Source: Candidatus Kaiserbacteria bacterium (GTDB lineage Bacteria; Patescibacteriota; Minisyncoccia; Phycocordibacterales; UBA918). Taken from it: DNA of 15,657 nucleotides. How positions within the stretch are numbered: the stretch's first letter is position 1; each line of letters begins with the position of its first letter. The position numbers and the translations under genes are program-made. The stretch covers positions 1 through 15,657 of the forward strand of contig JAHFMK010000004.1 in assembly GCA_023264435.1 (NCBI GenBank), written 5' to 3'. The notes under the pieces are model-generated. The model was not told the DNA's origin. It saw nothing but the letters and a program-made list of their open reading frames with translations, and did not search any database. Shown in pieces: positions 6,821 to 13,733 of the stretch.

Positions 6821-7594
6821 TCAATGTGTCGGTCGCACGCTCATAATAATATCTCTAAATGTCTTCACATGAAGACTTGCTCCACCAACTAAAAATCCAT
6901 CAACAGTTCCTCCGACAAATAATTCACGGGCATTCTTCTCATCTACCGAACCACCGTAAAGCACACGAACCTTTTGTGCATAATTTCGTTCATACATATC
7001 TGAAAGAATTTTTTCAATAAAAAGACGCATCTCGTGAATATCTTCTGCAGTTGGCGTCATACCACTTCCGATCGCCCACACGGGCTCATACGCAATAACC
7101 ACATGAGAAAGTTTTGTTCTCGACACTCCAACCAGACCTGCACGAATTTGCTTTTCGATACCTGAGAGATATAGTCCTCCCTCATCTCGCTTTTTTTCAC
7201 CGATACAGAGGATTGCTGTCATTCCCGCTTTGAGTGTTGCAGTCAACTTCTCGTTTATAGTGACATCATCTTCACCAAGTGCACGTCGTTCTGAATGGCC
7301 AAGAATTATATACCTCACTGAAAATTCGTGCACCATCGGAATAGAAATTTCTCCCGTGAATGCTCCAAGTTTTTCGTGGTGAATGGTCTGTACACCAAGC
7401 GCAATAGTTTTTGAATGTTTCAGTATTGCGTGCACTGATGCAATATACACAGTAGGCGGGGCAATGACTATGTCCACGTCATCAATCTTTCCAACTGCTG
7501 TCTTAATGTTCTTCGCAAGACTTGTTGCGATTGTGATTGATAGTGGATTCATTTTCCAATTGCCGACAATGAGGGGTAGTATTCCTTTTTTCAT
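6821..7594 (-). CDS. tpiA: Triosephosphate isomerase
   Basis: A 257-residue TIM-barrel enzyme interconverting dihydroxyacetone phosphate and glyceraldehyde-3-phosphate in the cytoplasm. Catalytic residues are visible: Asn12 and Lys14 in GNWKMN, His100 in LGHSERR and Glu170 in AYEPVWAIGSG, which continues into the flexible loop 6. YGGSV (213-217) and GFLVGGASL (233-241) form the phosphate-binding end. Length is normal. It is the first gene of a two-gene operon with pgk, and its promoter lies nine bases upstream of the ATG. No glyceraldehyde-3-phosphate dehydrogenase gene is present in the window. Confidence 0.96.
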   Translation of the reverse strand: MKKGILPLIVGNWKMNPLSITIATSLAKNIKTAVGKIDDVDIVIAPPTVYIASVHAILKHSKTIALGVQTIHHEKLGAFTGEISIPMVHEFSVRYIILGHSERRALGEDDVTINEKLTATLKAGMTAILCIGEKKRDEGGLYLSGIEKQIRAGLVGVSRTKLSHVVIAYEPVWAIGSGMTPTAEDIHEMRLFIEKILSDMYERNYAQKVRVLYGGSVDEKNARELFVGGTVDGFLVGGASLHVKTFRDIIMSVRPTH

Positions 7595-7603
7595 AGTAAC
7601 AAT

Positions 7604-7612
7604 ATTTTAGCA
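7604..7612 (-). promoter_or_regulatory. Extended -10 promoter of tpiA-pgk
   Basis: The minus strand reads TGC-TAAAAT, nine bases before the tpiA ATG. The TGC-TA part lies inside the base of the palindrome at 7609-7645, so promoter and terminator share bases. Confidence 0.5.
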
Positions 7613-7645
7613 TGCCCCGCATCGCGAAGCGATGCGGGGCATGCT
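7609..7645 (-). terminator. GC-rich perfect hairpin after the pilus operon
   Basis: Arms 7609-7625 and 7629-7645 are perfectly complementary over 17 bases around a 3-base loop, with a very GC-rich stem. It lies 19 bases beyond the end of the pilus operon, where a terminator is expected. No good U-tract follows on either strand; on the minus strand the next bases are AAAATATTGTT. It may terminate poorly, act with a factor, or protect the 3' end of the mRNA. Confidence 0.6.
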
Positions 7646-7664
7646 CATATTGTACAACCTCAGA

Positions 7665-8978
7665 CTACTCAATCGCATTCCATGAGGTAATGGTGTATCC
7701 ACCTCCTGGTCCGGAGGTAAAAAGAAGATTTACTAATCCACTTTCATAAATAATCTGTGCACTATTAATAAGTCTTATTTTATATGCTGTCACTTCTTTG
7801 AGAGATGTACTTTGTCCTATTTCAATAAGTCCATGTGGTGCATACACGAGTGCTTTACCAGTGGTCGTTTGCCCGAGGTCAATTGCTTTTTCAGTACCAC
7901 CATTTTCTGCACTCGTGTTCATAGACACAATAAACACATATGACTGACTGTCACCTGATGTGAAATTTGTTGCATTGTTAACAGTCACTTTACTACTCGT
8001 AGCATGATTGCTCTCATTATCGACAATAAGAGCAACGCTTTTCTTGCCAAGAGATGATGATGCGACAATTGACGGTCCGGAAGTAAAATCGACATTACCC
8101 GTAATCCATACATTATTCGTAAATGTTATAACAGTTGAAGCACCTTGCTTTTTGAAAATGACATTACACTCAATTTTTGTATTCCCGAGTGTCATAGAAG
8201 TATTTATCGTATATGTTCCACTACTACATCGCGGGTCAGTACTTGCAATAATAGTACCTGTTGCTTGAATGCTTGCTTTCCATTCATCTATTTCCGAATC
8301 TGGAATTGGCATAGCAGCAGGAGTTTGATCAGGCACACCAGGATATGAAACCCCTCCTACGACGGTTGCTGTTTTTGTTGTGTAATATGCATCTTTGTCT
8401 ATATTAGAATTATCAATAGTGTGTGCCCACACAGAACCCGTTGCGTGCATTGACTCAACAATTCCCGCACCACCAGCAGAAATTATATCTCCATATACCA
8501 TGTTATTTGAACCTTCTACCGCGCCATTTGAAAAAACATTACCAATAACACTTGAGGTATTTCGAAAATCAATTCCCCCATTTCCACTTTGTAAACCGAA
8601 ATTAAATGATGCACCACTTCCAATATCGAGCTGTATGACACCTTTCCGTACTGCACCATTTTTTATTCCTTCTGCAATGATAGTGTACGATCCATTATTC
8701 ATAGTTCGTGTGGTAGACGCTTGCGTACCCATAATGGTAAATTGTTCAGTATTAGAATATTTTTTACCACCCCGGTGACGATATATCGCATCCTCAATCC
8801 CTGCTTCAGCAGAATAGAGACTTCCCTTACTTGAAAACAATGATTGATACTTCACATAATCACCATACACACCATGTGCAATGGTCAGCACCAACGAGAG
8901 ACTCGTAAAAAGAAATAGCACTACAAAAATAAGGAGTGCGGCACCTCTCTCTTTTATTGTATATACAATCTTATTCAT
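7665..8978 (-). CDS. PilX-like minor pilin / pilus assembly protein, large
   Basis: A 437-residue protein beginning with a PilX/GspK-type prepilin N-terminus: KERGAALLIFVV, a hydrophobic helix at about 13-35, then the PilX-like SAEAGIEDAIYR (56-67). There is no Glu at position +5 after the presumed Gly12 cleavage site, as in PilX/GspK-type minor pilins. The long C-terminal part (about 80-437) is rich in Ser, Thr, Gly, Asn and beta-prone repeats, like a surface-exposed beta domain, with a likely disulfide pair Cys251-Cys271. The frame is open to 9086, but the ATG at 8978 overlaps the upstream stop by 8 bases as in the other pilin junction. It is the last gene of the pilus operon and may form or cap the pilus tip. 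Family good, role inferred. Confidence 0.75.
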   Translation of the reverse strand: MNKIVYTIKERGAALLIFVVLFLFTSLSLVLTIAHGVYGDYVKYQSLFSSKGSLYSAEAGIEDAIYRHRGGKKYSNTEQFTIMGTQASTTRTMNNGSYTIIAEGIKNGAVRKGVIQLDIGSGASFNFGLQSGNGGIDFRNTSSVIGNVFSNGAVEGSNNMVYGDIISAGGAGIVESMHATGSVWAHTIDNSNIDKDAYYTTKTATVVGGVSYPGVPDQTPAAMPIPDSEIDEWKASIQATGTIIASTDPRCSSGTYTINTSMTLGNTKIECNVIFKKQGASTVITFTNNVWITGNVDFTSGPSIVASSSLGKKSVALIVDNESNHATSSKVTVNNATNFTSGDSQSYVFIVSMNTSAENGGTEKAIDLGQTTTGKALVYAPHGLIEIGQSTSLKEVTAYKIRLINSAQIIYESGLVNLLFTSGPGGGYTITSWNAIE

Positions 8979-9489
8979 AACTACCACGTAATACCGCACT
9001 CGTATTAAAGGTGCGTGTTGATGAAGCTGCTTTTGAATGTGCTGAAAGAGTAAGCGCAACACGCATGAGCTCTGTCGATGATCCAACCTGACGATTGAAA
9101 GTGATATTTTGTATCGTTATTGCATTACTCGTAAGTGGCCCCACATCGACACCATTGACCGCATACATGAGTGTACCATTTGATACATAAAATCGAGTAG
9201 TCGTTGCACCTGCGTTTAATGCAAGTGCTCCTGGTGAAGTATCAAGCGTGCTCAATCCTGTATTTACCGCAGTCGCATCTCGTATACTTTGCGAAATTAA
9301 TTCAAGACTCATACGTGCCTCTTGTGCAAGCACCCGTTCTGTTTTGTTGCGTATAAGTACCGTGTCGAATGAAAGGAATGTACTGACAAGTGCACCTGCA
9401 ACAATGACTAATACAGCGATATACACCAATACCTCAATGAGGGTAAATCCTTTTTGGGTAACACTATATTTTTTGTGTAATGAATACAT
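8971..9489 (-). CDS. PilW-like minor prepilin
   Basis: A 172-residue type IV prepilin. The class III signal TQKG-FTLIEVLVYIAVLVIVAG has cleavage after Gly14, Phe at +1 and Glu19 at +5, leading into the long N-terminal hydrophobic helix. The variable C-terminal domain has SLELISQSIRDATAVN, a stretch seen in PilW/GspJ-type minor pilins, then beta strands without cysteines. It starts five bases after the preceding pilin stop and overlaps the next gene by 8 bases. A prepilin peptidase is needed for maturation but is not in this window. The prepilin call is secure; the PilW assignment rests on that segment and on gene order. Confidence 0.85.
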   Translation of the reverse strand: MYSLHKKYSVTQKGFTLIEVLVYIAVLVIVAGALVSTFLSFDTVLIRNKTERVLAQEARMSLELISQSIRDATAVNTGLSTLDTSPGALALNAGATTTRFYVSNGTLMYAVNGVDVGPLTSNAITIQNITFNRQVGSSTELMRVALTLSAHSKAASSTRTFNTSAVLRGSYE

Positions 9490-9494
9490 ACGGG

Positions 9495-9989
9495 TTATGG
9501 ATTTAGGTTTGCAAGTATACTACTCAGTGAAACAGTCTTTGTTGGCGAACCCCACGTGACCGTTACCGTAACATACTTCGATTTATTATCAGCGACACTT
9601 CCTGATGTGGTACTTGCGACAATATCATCGGTGGTGGAGTCACGATATACATTTTGAAATACAATACTGCGAGAAAAATTACCGACAGTCTCTGGTGACG
9701 TTGTAATATGCACATACGAACTCGTCACATCAAGATAGTATGGTGTATTGAGAGAAAGTGTACTTATATTTGTCCATGCATTATCTCGCACATATCGTGT
9801 GAGCTCCAAACCATCCTCTGCAAGATACAATGCCTGTGTTTTTTCAGCTACTTCACGGGCACTGTTTACAAAATTAAATATAGAGTAACTTGCAGTCACC
9901 AACACAACCGCAGCAATACTGACTGCAATCAAAATCTCAACTGCGGTAATACCCTTTTGTGAATGAAATTGATACGGCATATTATTCAT
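9495..9989 (-). CDS. PilV-like minor prepilin
   Basis: A 164-residue prepilin with signal SQKG-ITAVEILIAVSIAAVVLV: cleavage after Gly13, Ile at +1 and Glu18 at +5. The mature start continues as a hydrophobic helix and then LYLAEDGLELTRYVRDN, a typical minor-pilin feature. The C-terminal part is Ser/Thr-rich beta sequence. The ATG at 9989 overlaps the upstream stop by 8 bases (ATGAATAA); Met4 at 9980 is a possible alternative. Position between a FimT-like and a PilW-like gene suggests a PilV-type role in priming or decorating the pilus. Confidence 0.83.
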   Translation of the reverse strand: MNNMPYQFHSQKGITAVEILIAVSIAAVVLVTASYSIFNFVNSAREVAEKTQALYLAEDGLELTRYVRDNAWTNISTLSLNTPYYLDVTSSYVHITTSPETVGNFSRSIVFQNVYRDSTTDDIVASTTSGSVADNKSKYVTVTVTWGSPTKTVSLSSILANLNP

Positions 9990-10446
9990 ATTCTATAAGT
10001 CCGCTCCCATGAATGATGATGGTCGTCGTCCCTGCTCCACTCGAATCATACACATATATTGTACCAGTCGCATTCGATATTCCAGTCAGTCGAGAGAATA
10101 GTACGTTACCGCCTGCAGAAATAATAGAGCTCGTAGCCAAAATAGAACTTTCAAAAGTATATACGCTATTGGTACTTGCTCCGCTGGTATACGTATCACC
10201 CATAAATCGTGTCACTGTCGTGCTACTGAAATGCACACCATATACAGACGACCCTTGCGATGCAAGTGTTTTTGAACGAGCATCAGTAAGTGCTTCAAAT
10301 ACTTCACTCGCACCACTTTCGAGTGTTGCCTTTTGATACATTGCACGAAATGTTGTGGTTGAAATAGTTGCAATGATACCGATAACTGCTATCACCACAA
10401 GCAACTCCACAAATGTAAAACCTCTTATTGAAAAAGGACGTACCAT
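9982..10446 (-). CDS. FimT/GspH-like minor prepilin
   Basis: A 154-residue prepilin with signal IRG-FTFVELLVVIAVIGIIATIS: cleavage after Gly9, Phe at +1 and Glu14 at +5. The region after the helix (LESGASEVFEALTDARSKTLASQGSSVYGVHF) matches the GspH/FimT pattern of minor pilins, which in some bacteria bind DNA during uptake. The start overlaps the pilC stop in TAATG. It opens a run of four pilin-type genes. The substrate or ligand cannot be read from sequence. Confidence 0.85.
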   Translation of the reverse strand: MVRPFSIRGFTFVELLVVIAVIGIIATISTTTFRAMYQKATLESGASEVFEALTDARSKTLASQGSSVYGVHFSSTTVTRFMGDTYTSGASTNSVYTFESSILATSSIISAGGNVLFSRLTGISNATGTIYVYDSSGAGTTTIIIHGSGLIEYE

Positions 10447-11675
10447 TATTTAATACTATCACCAATCGAATAAATCGGAGCAATCATTGCCATTGCAAAA
10501 AATCCTACTCCTGCACCAATGACCACCATGAGTATCGGTTCAATAATGGTGGAGAGGTCTTTTGTCTTTTGTTCAACTTCTGTCTCATAAAATCCTGCAA
10601 GTTCCGAAAGCATGCCTGAAATCTGTCCTGTCTCCTCACCAACAAGAATCATTTCACCAACAAGAATAGGATACAAATTTTCATGTGCAATAAATGTTTC
10701 CGACAACGGTGACCCTTTCTCTACCTTTATGATAGCCTCACGAAGCACTGCTTTATAATGTACGTTTTGGAGCACATTCTCAGTAATCTTAATAGCCGTA
10801 ATAACATCTACACCCGAAGAAAGAAGTGACGAGAGTGTTCGTGCGGTATATGCTGAGTTTGTTTGTTTTACTAAGTTACCAATAACAGGAAGTATTATAA
10901 ATACACGATGGAAAATTTTCTTTCCCAATTCTGTACGTGAAAATCCTATAATACCAGAGACACCCAGAATGAGACCGAGTAGTATCGCAAGTGAGTTGTG
11001 TGAAAAGAAGTCACTTAGTGCAATCAAAATTCGTGTTGCTGTGGGAAGCTTGGTACCCAGACCTGCAAATGTAGCGGTGAGTGTTGGTACGACATATATC
11101 ATCATGAGCACACCAAGTATTACCATAACACTAAGCACAATAGACGGGTACATCATTGCACCCTTTACTTTTTTGCGAAGTGAAGAAGACCGCTCCAACT
11201 GCATGGAAATAGTTTTAAGTGCCTCAACAAGACCACCACTTTCCTCACCAGCACGAATCATTGCAATATAGAGTGGAGAAAATGTCTTTGGAAACGCCAT
11301 GAGTCCAACATGAAATTGTTCTCCTTTGCTAATACTTGCCTGCACCGATACCATAATGCCCTTCATCCGAGGATTTTTTGATTGACGTTCAATGACCGAG
11401 AGAGCACGCGTGAGTGCAAGCCCTGCTTTAAGCATTGCAGAAAGATTGCGCGTCATCATAACGAGCTCATCTTGTTTTACTTTACTGAGGAAGAAATTTA
11501 TTTTTTCAAGATTAATAAGATTCTCAAAAGAAAAACTTCGTGCTTCGGTAACCTTTGTGACAATATGACCATTCTCACGTGCAAGAGAGTACACCGCGTA
11601 TTTATCAGAGGCAGTTACAATCTGTGACACTTTCTTTCCTTCCTTTGTTGTCCCCGTGTATTTAAATTTCGCCAT
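10446..11675 (-). CDS. pilC: Type IV pilus inner-membrane platform protein PilC (GspF family)
   Basis: A 409-residue protein with the N-terminal FKYTGTTKEGKKV of the family, then two T2SSF domains (about 70-195 and 275-398). Each domain has the typical LSAMLKAGLALTRAL or LSSLLSSGVDVITAI segment. The matching AGEESGGLVEAL and VGEETGQISGML repeats are near 136-147 and 350-361. Hydrophobic membrane spans occur near 173-196, 220-245 and 376-400. It forms the membrane platform turned by the PilB ATPase. It follows pilB by 14 bases and touches the first pilin gene in TAATG, so the operon order is ATPase, platform, pilins. Confidence 0.93.
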   Translation of the reverse strand: MAKFKYTGTTKEGKKVSQIVTASDKYAVYSLARENGHIVTKVTEARSFSFENLINLEKINFFLSKVKQDELVMMTRNLSAMLKAGLALTRALSVIERQSKNPRMKGIMVSVQASISKGEQFHVGLMAFPKTFSPLYIAMIRAGEESGGLVEALKTISMQLERSSSLRKKVKGAMMYPSIVLSVMVILGVLMMIYVVPTLTATFAGLGTKLPTATRILIALSDFFSHNSLAILLGLILGVSGIIGFSRTELGKKIFHRVFIILPVIGNLVKQTNSAYTARTLSSLLSSGVDVITAIKITENVLQNVHYKAVLREAIIKVEKGSPLSETFIAHENLYPILVGEMILVGEETGQISGMLSELAGFYETEVEQKTKDLSTIIEPILMVVIGAGVGFFAMAMIAPIYSIGDSIK

Positions 11676-11689
11676 ACGTATGTCAGTTA

Positions 11690-13438
11690 TTATTCAGAAA
11701 TAACTCGCAACACTTCCTCGATACTTGTCTGTCCCAACACTGCTTTGTAAATACCATCTTCTGCCATAGTGAGCATACCTTCCTTACGTGCCTGTGCTTC
11801 TATGGCATCCGCCGTCCCTTGTGCAAGCACAATTTCCTTCACTGCGGGAGAAAAATGGAGCACTTCATGAATACCAATTCGTCCTTTATATCCATCTTCT
11901 TCCTTTCCTGCTTGCGGTCGATAAAACGATATCGTGTTCCATGTTGCATTTCCTTTCACTACTTTTTCTTCCTTCAATGTTTCAAGAATACGATCAAGGT
12001 CGACATGTTTTTCGAGCGTTGCACGTTCAATGGCAGAAAGTGTATATGCTTCCTTTGACTCTGTCAGTCTTCGCACAAGACGTTGCCCAACTGCAACTCG
12101 AAGTGTTGATACAAGCAAAAATGTTTCTACACCCATATCGAGCAATCGCGCTACTGTTGCTGATGCAGAATTGGTGTGCACTGTTGCAAGCACAGAGTGT
12201 CCCGTAAGAGCGGCATTAATAGCAAGACTTGCCGTCTCTTGGTCACGAATCTCACCAACCATAATAACATCTGGATCTTGACGCATGAGTGAGCGAAGCC
12301 CATTTGCAAACGAAAATCCAATTTCTGGTTTTACTTGAGTTTGATTGACTCTTGGCATCTGATACTCGATAGGATCTTCAATAGTGGAAATATTAACTTC
12401 AGGAGTATTGAGGATATCGAGCACCGTATAGAGTGTCGTTGTTTTTCCAGAACCCGTTGGACCAGTTACCAAAATTATCCCGGTGGTCTGTTTTGTTGCC
12501 TCGTGTATACGTTCAAGTGCTTGTCCGTGAAACCCAAGACCTTCAAGCGTAAATCCAGACCGACCTTCTCGAAGAAGGCGCGTAACAATCTTTTCTCCAT
12601 AAAAAATAGGGAGTATTGATACACGAAACGATACCTTCTGCCCATCCATATCCATCTTAAATCGACCATCTTGCGGAAGTCTTTTTTCATCGAGCTTTAA
12701 GTTTGAAAGTACTTTTATACGTGCAGAAATAGTTGGTGCAGCGTGCTTTGGAAGTGACATCGCATCATGCAAAATACCATCAATACGATACCTGACCAAA
12801 AGTTCATTTTCCATTGGCTCAATATGAATATCAGAAGCACCCTGAATAATTGCGTGTCGAAGAAGAGTGTCGACTATTCGCACAACAGGAAGGTCTTCTG
12901 CCATTTTTTTTAAATCCTCCTCAGAAAGACTTGCTTCACCTGCTTCTGTAATTATGGTGAGTGCAGATGAATCCTTTGCAATAAGGTCACCGAATTCGTC
13001 TTTGAGTGTCTTTTGATACAGCAATAATGAGTGTTTGATTGACTCCGTATCCGTAAGACGAGGGAGAATTTTAAGCCCTACTTTCTTTTTCACAAAATCG
13101 ATAGCAGGCAAATCTGCGGTATCGAGCATCGCAACTTCGAGTACTCCCTCCCCTTTTTTAAAGGCAATGATATTGTGATTACGTGCAATTGGTTCTGGAA
13201 TAAGTGAGAGTACTTCAAATGGAATTTTTGCATCTTTGAGTGACACGAACGGTACACCGAGCACATAGGACTCTACTCTACGAAGGTCATCTTCTGAAAT
13301 CGCACCACTTGATACCAATGCTTCTGCGAGTGTCCTGTTTTCTTCAGTCGCAATTCGTTCTGCACTATCAATATCCTTTCGAGGCACCAAACCCGAATCC
13401 AACACAAATCGTTTTAGTTGTGTATCTTTAATTCTCAC
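11690..13438 (-). CDS. pilB: Type IV pilus extension ATPase PilB (GspE family)
   Basis: A 582-residue hexameric secretion ATPase. An N-terminal MshEN-like domain (about 1-140) precedes the GspE core, with ASDIHIEP (201-208), Walker A GPTGSGKT (326-333), Asp box IEDPIEYQ (353-360), Walker B VIMVGEIRD (391-399) and His box ATVHTNSA (418-425). GYKGRIGIHEVL marks the C-terminal domain. The two Cys pairs that bind zinc in many PilB/GspE proteins are absent: the CPxC place reads LTESKEAY and the second reads PQAGKEEDGYKG. The start is GTG (13436-13438); an in-frame TGA lies six codons upstream and the nearby ATG is out of frame. It drives assembly of the pilins encoded downstream. Confidence 0.94.
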   Translation of the reverse strand: MRIKDTQLKRFVLDSGLVPRKDIDSAERIATEENRTLAEALVSSGAISEDDLRRVESYVLGVPFVSLKDAKIPFEVLSLIPEPIARNHNIIAFKKGEGVLEVAMLDTADLPAIDFVKKKVGLKILPRLTDTESIKHSLLLYQKTLKDEFGDLIAKDSSALTIITEAGEASLSEEDLKKMAEDLPVVRIVDTLLRHAIIQGASDIHIEPMENELLVRYRIDGILHDAMSLPKHAAPTISARIKVLSNLKLDEKRLPQDGRFKMDMDGQKVSFRVSILPIFYGEKIVTRLLREGRSGFTLEGLGFHGQALERIHEATKQTTGIILVTGPTGSGKTTTLYTVLDILNTPEVNISTIEDPIEYQMPRVNQTQVKPEIGFSFANGLRSLMRQDPDVIMVGEIRDQETASLAINAALTGHSVLATVHTNSASATVARLLDMGVETFLLVSTLRVAVGQRLVRRLTESKEAYTLSAIERATLEKHVDLDRILETLKEEKVVKGNATWNTISFYRPQAGKEEDGYKGRIGIHEVLHFSPAVKEIVLAQGTADAIEAQARKEGMLTMAEDGIYKAVLGQTSIEEVLRVISE

Positions 13439-13474
13439 AGTACATGAAATCTCTCACACGATTTTTACCTGCTC

Positions 13475-13483
13475 ATTATAGCA
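13475..13483 (-). promoter_or_regulatory. Extended -10 promoter of the pilus operon
   Basis: The minus strand has a perfect extended -10, TGC-TATAAT. A leader of about 30 bases would separate the transcription start from the pilB GTG. The only ribosome-binding candidate is a weak GAGAG about 11 bases upstream of the GTG. This is the best -10 match in the window and plausibly drives all six pilus genes. Confidence 0.65.
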
Positions 13484-13500
13484 TCACTCCAAAACAGAAA

Positions 13501-13552
13501 GCGTATGAGCTGTTTACATACTCAGTAAATAGTACTCAAACTCATCATACGC
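13501..13552. repeat. Nested inverted repeats between divergent pilB and nusA promoters
   Basis: GCGTATGA (13501-13508) is repeated inverted as TCATACGC (13545-13552). Inside lie TTTAC-N7-GTAAA (13513-13529) and the palindrome AGTACT (13531-13536). The element sits between the two divergent promoters and could bind a regulator of either; no protein is evident. Confidence 0.3.
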
Positions 13553-13559
13553 AAATTGT

Positions 13560-13587
13560 TTGACTTCTCATATATTTCCTCTATACT
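13560..13587 (+). promoter_or_regulatory. Promoter of nusA-ppa with -35 and -10
   Basis: TTGACT (13560-13565) and TATACT (13582-13587) are each five of six consensus, with a 16-base spacer. This is the only unit in the window with a clear -35. Initiation is expected near 13594, giving a leader of about 127 bases before the nusA ATG. Confidence 0.65.
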
Positions 13588-13603
13588 TTAAAAATACTGA
13601 AAC

Positions 13604-13626
13604 GTCGGCCTTTGGCCGGCATTTTT
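13604..13626 (+). terminator. Intrinsic terminator in the nusA leader (candidate attenuator)
   Basis: GTCGGCC-TTT-GGCCGGC forms a 7-base-pair stem with one G-U pair (13604-13620) followed by A and five T. It lies about 10 bases after the predicted transcription start. The flanking genes diverge, so no gene ends here and the terminator must act on the nusA transcript itself. No competing antiterminator pairing is obvious in the remaining leader. Confidence 0.6.
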
Positions 13627-13670
13627 GTTAGGAAATTTTACTGGAGATAGATTAAGAGGAATACCTCATC

Positions 13671-13710
13671 GTGCGTGTGCAAAAAATTGAAGAATTTTTT
13701 GCACACGCAC
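13671..13710 (+). other. Large perfect hairpin just upstream of nusA start
   Basis: Arms 13671-13688 and 13693-13710 are perfectly complementary over 18 bases around the loop GAAG. The outer part is GC-rich (GTGCGTGTGC/GCACACGCAC) and the inner part A/T-rich. The hairpin ends 10 bases before the nusA ATG and leaves no Shine-Dalgarno there, so it could control ribosome access or mRNA stability. Confidence 0.6.
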
Positions 13711-13733
13711 ACAGATACATATGTTTGATTTAA
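13671..13733 (+). CDS. Possible 20-codon leader ORF overlapping nusA start (tentative)
   Basis: A GTG start with AAGAGGA (13654-13660) about ten bases upstream opens a 20-codon frame. It runs through the whole hairpin and stops at TAA 13731-13733, ten bases inside nusA in another frame. It contains Gln-Lys-Ile-Glu-Glu-Phe-Phe and two Ala-His pairs. That AAGAGGA is the best Shine-Dalgarno-like sequence in the window, in a region where most genes have none, and the ORF would let ribosomes melt the hairpin and restart at nusA. The frame could also be a by-product of the inverted repeat. Confidence 0.28.
   Translation: MRVQKIEEFFAHAHRYICLI

Noticed and set aside
8979..9086. Extended N-terminus of the PilX-like protein starting at 9086
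   Set aside because: The extra 36 residues are not a prepilin leader and lie wholly in the preceding gene; the ATG at 8978 gives a proper short leader and the same overlap seen at another pilin junction.
11788..12281. Plus-strand frames of 139, 115 and 79 codons opposite pilB
   Set aside because: They are antisense to conserved PilB ATPase motifs, with Ser/Leu/His-rich translations typical of reverse-frame artefacts.
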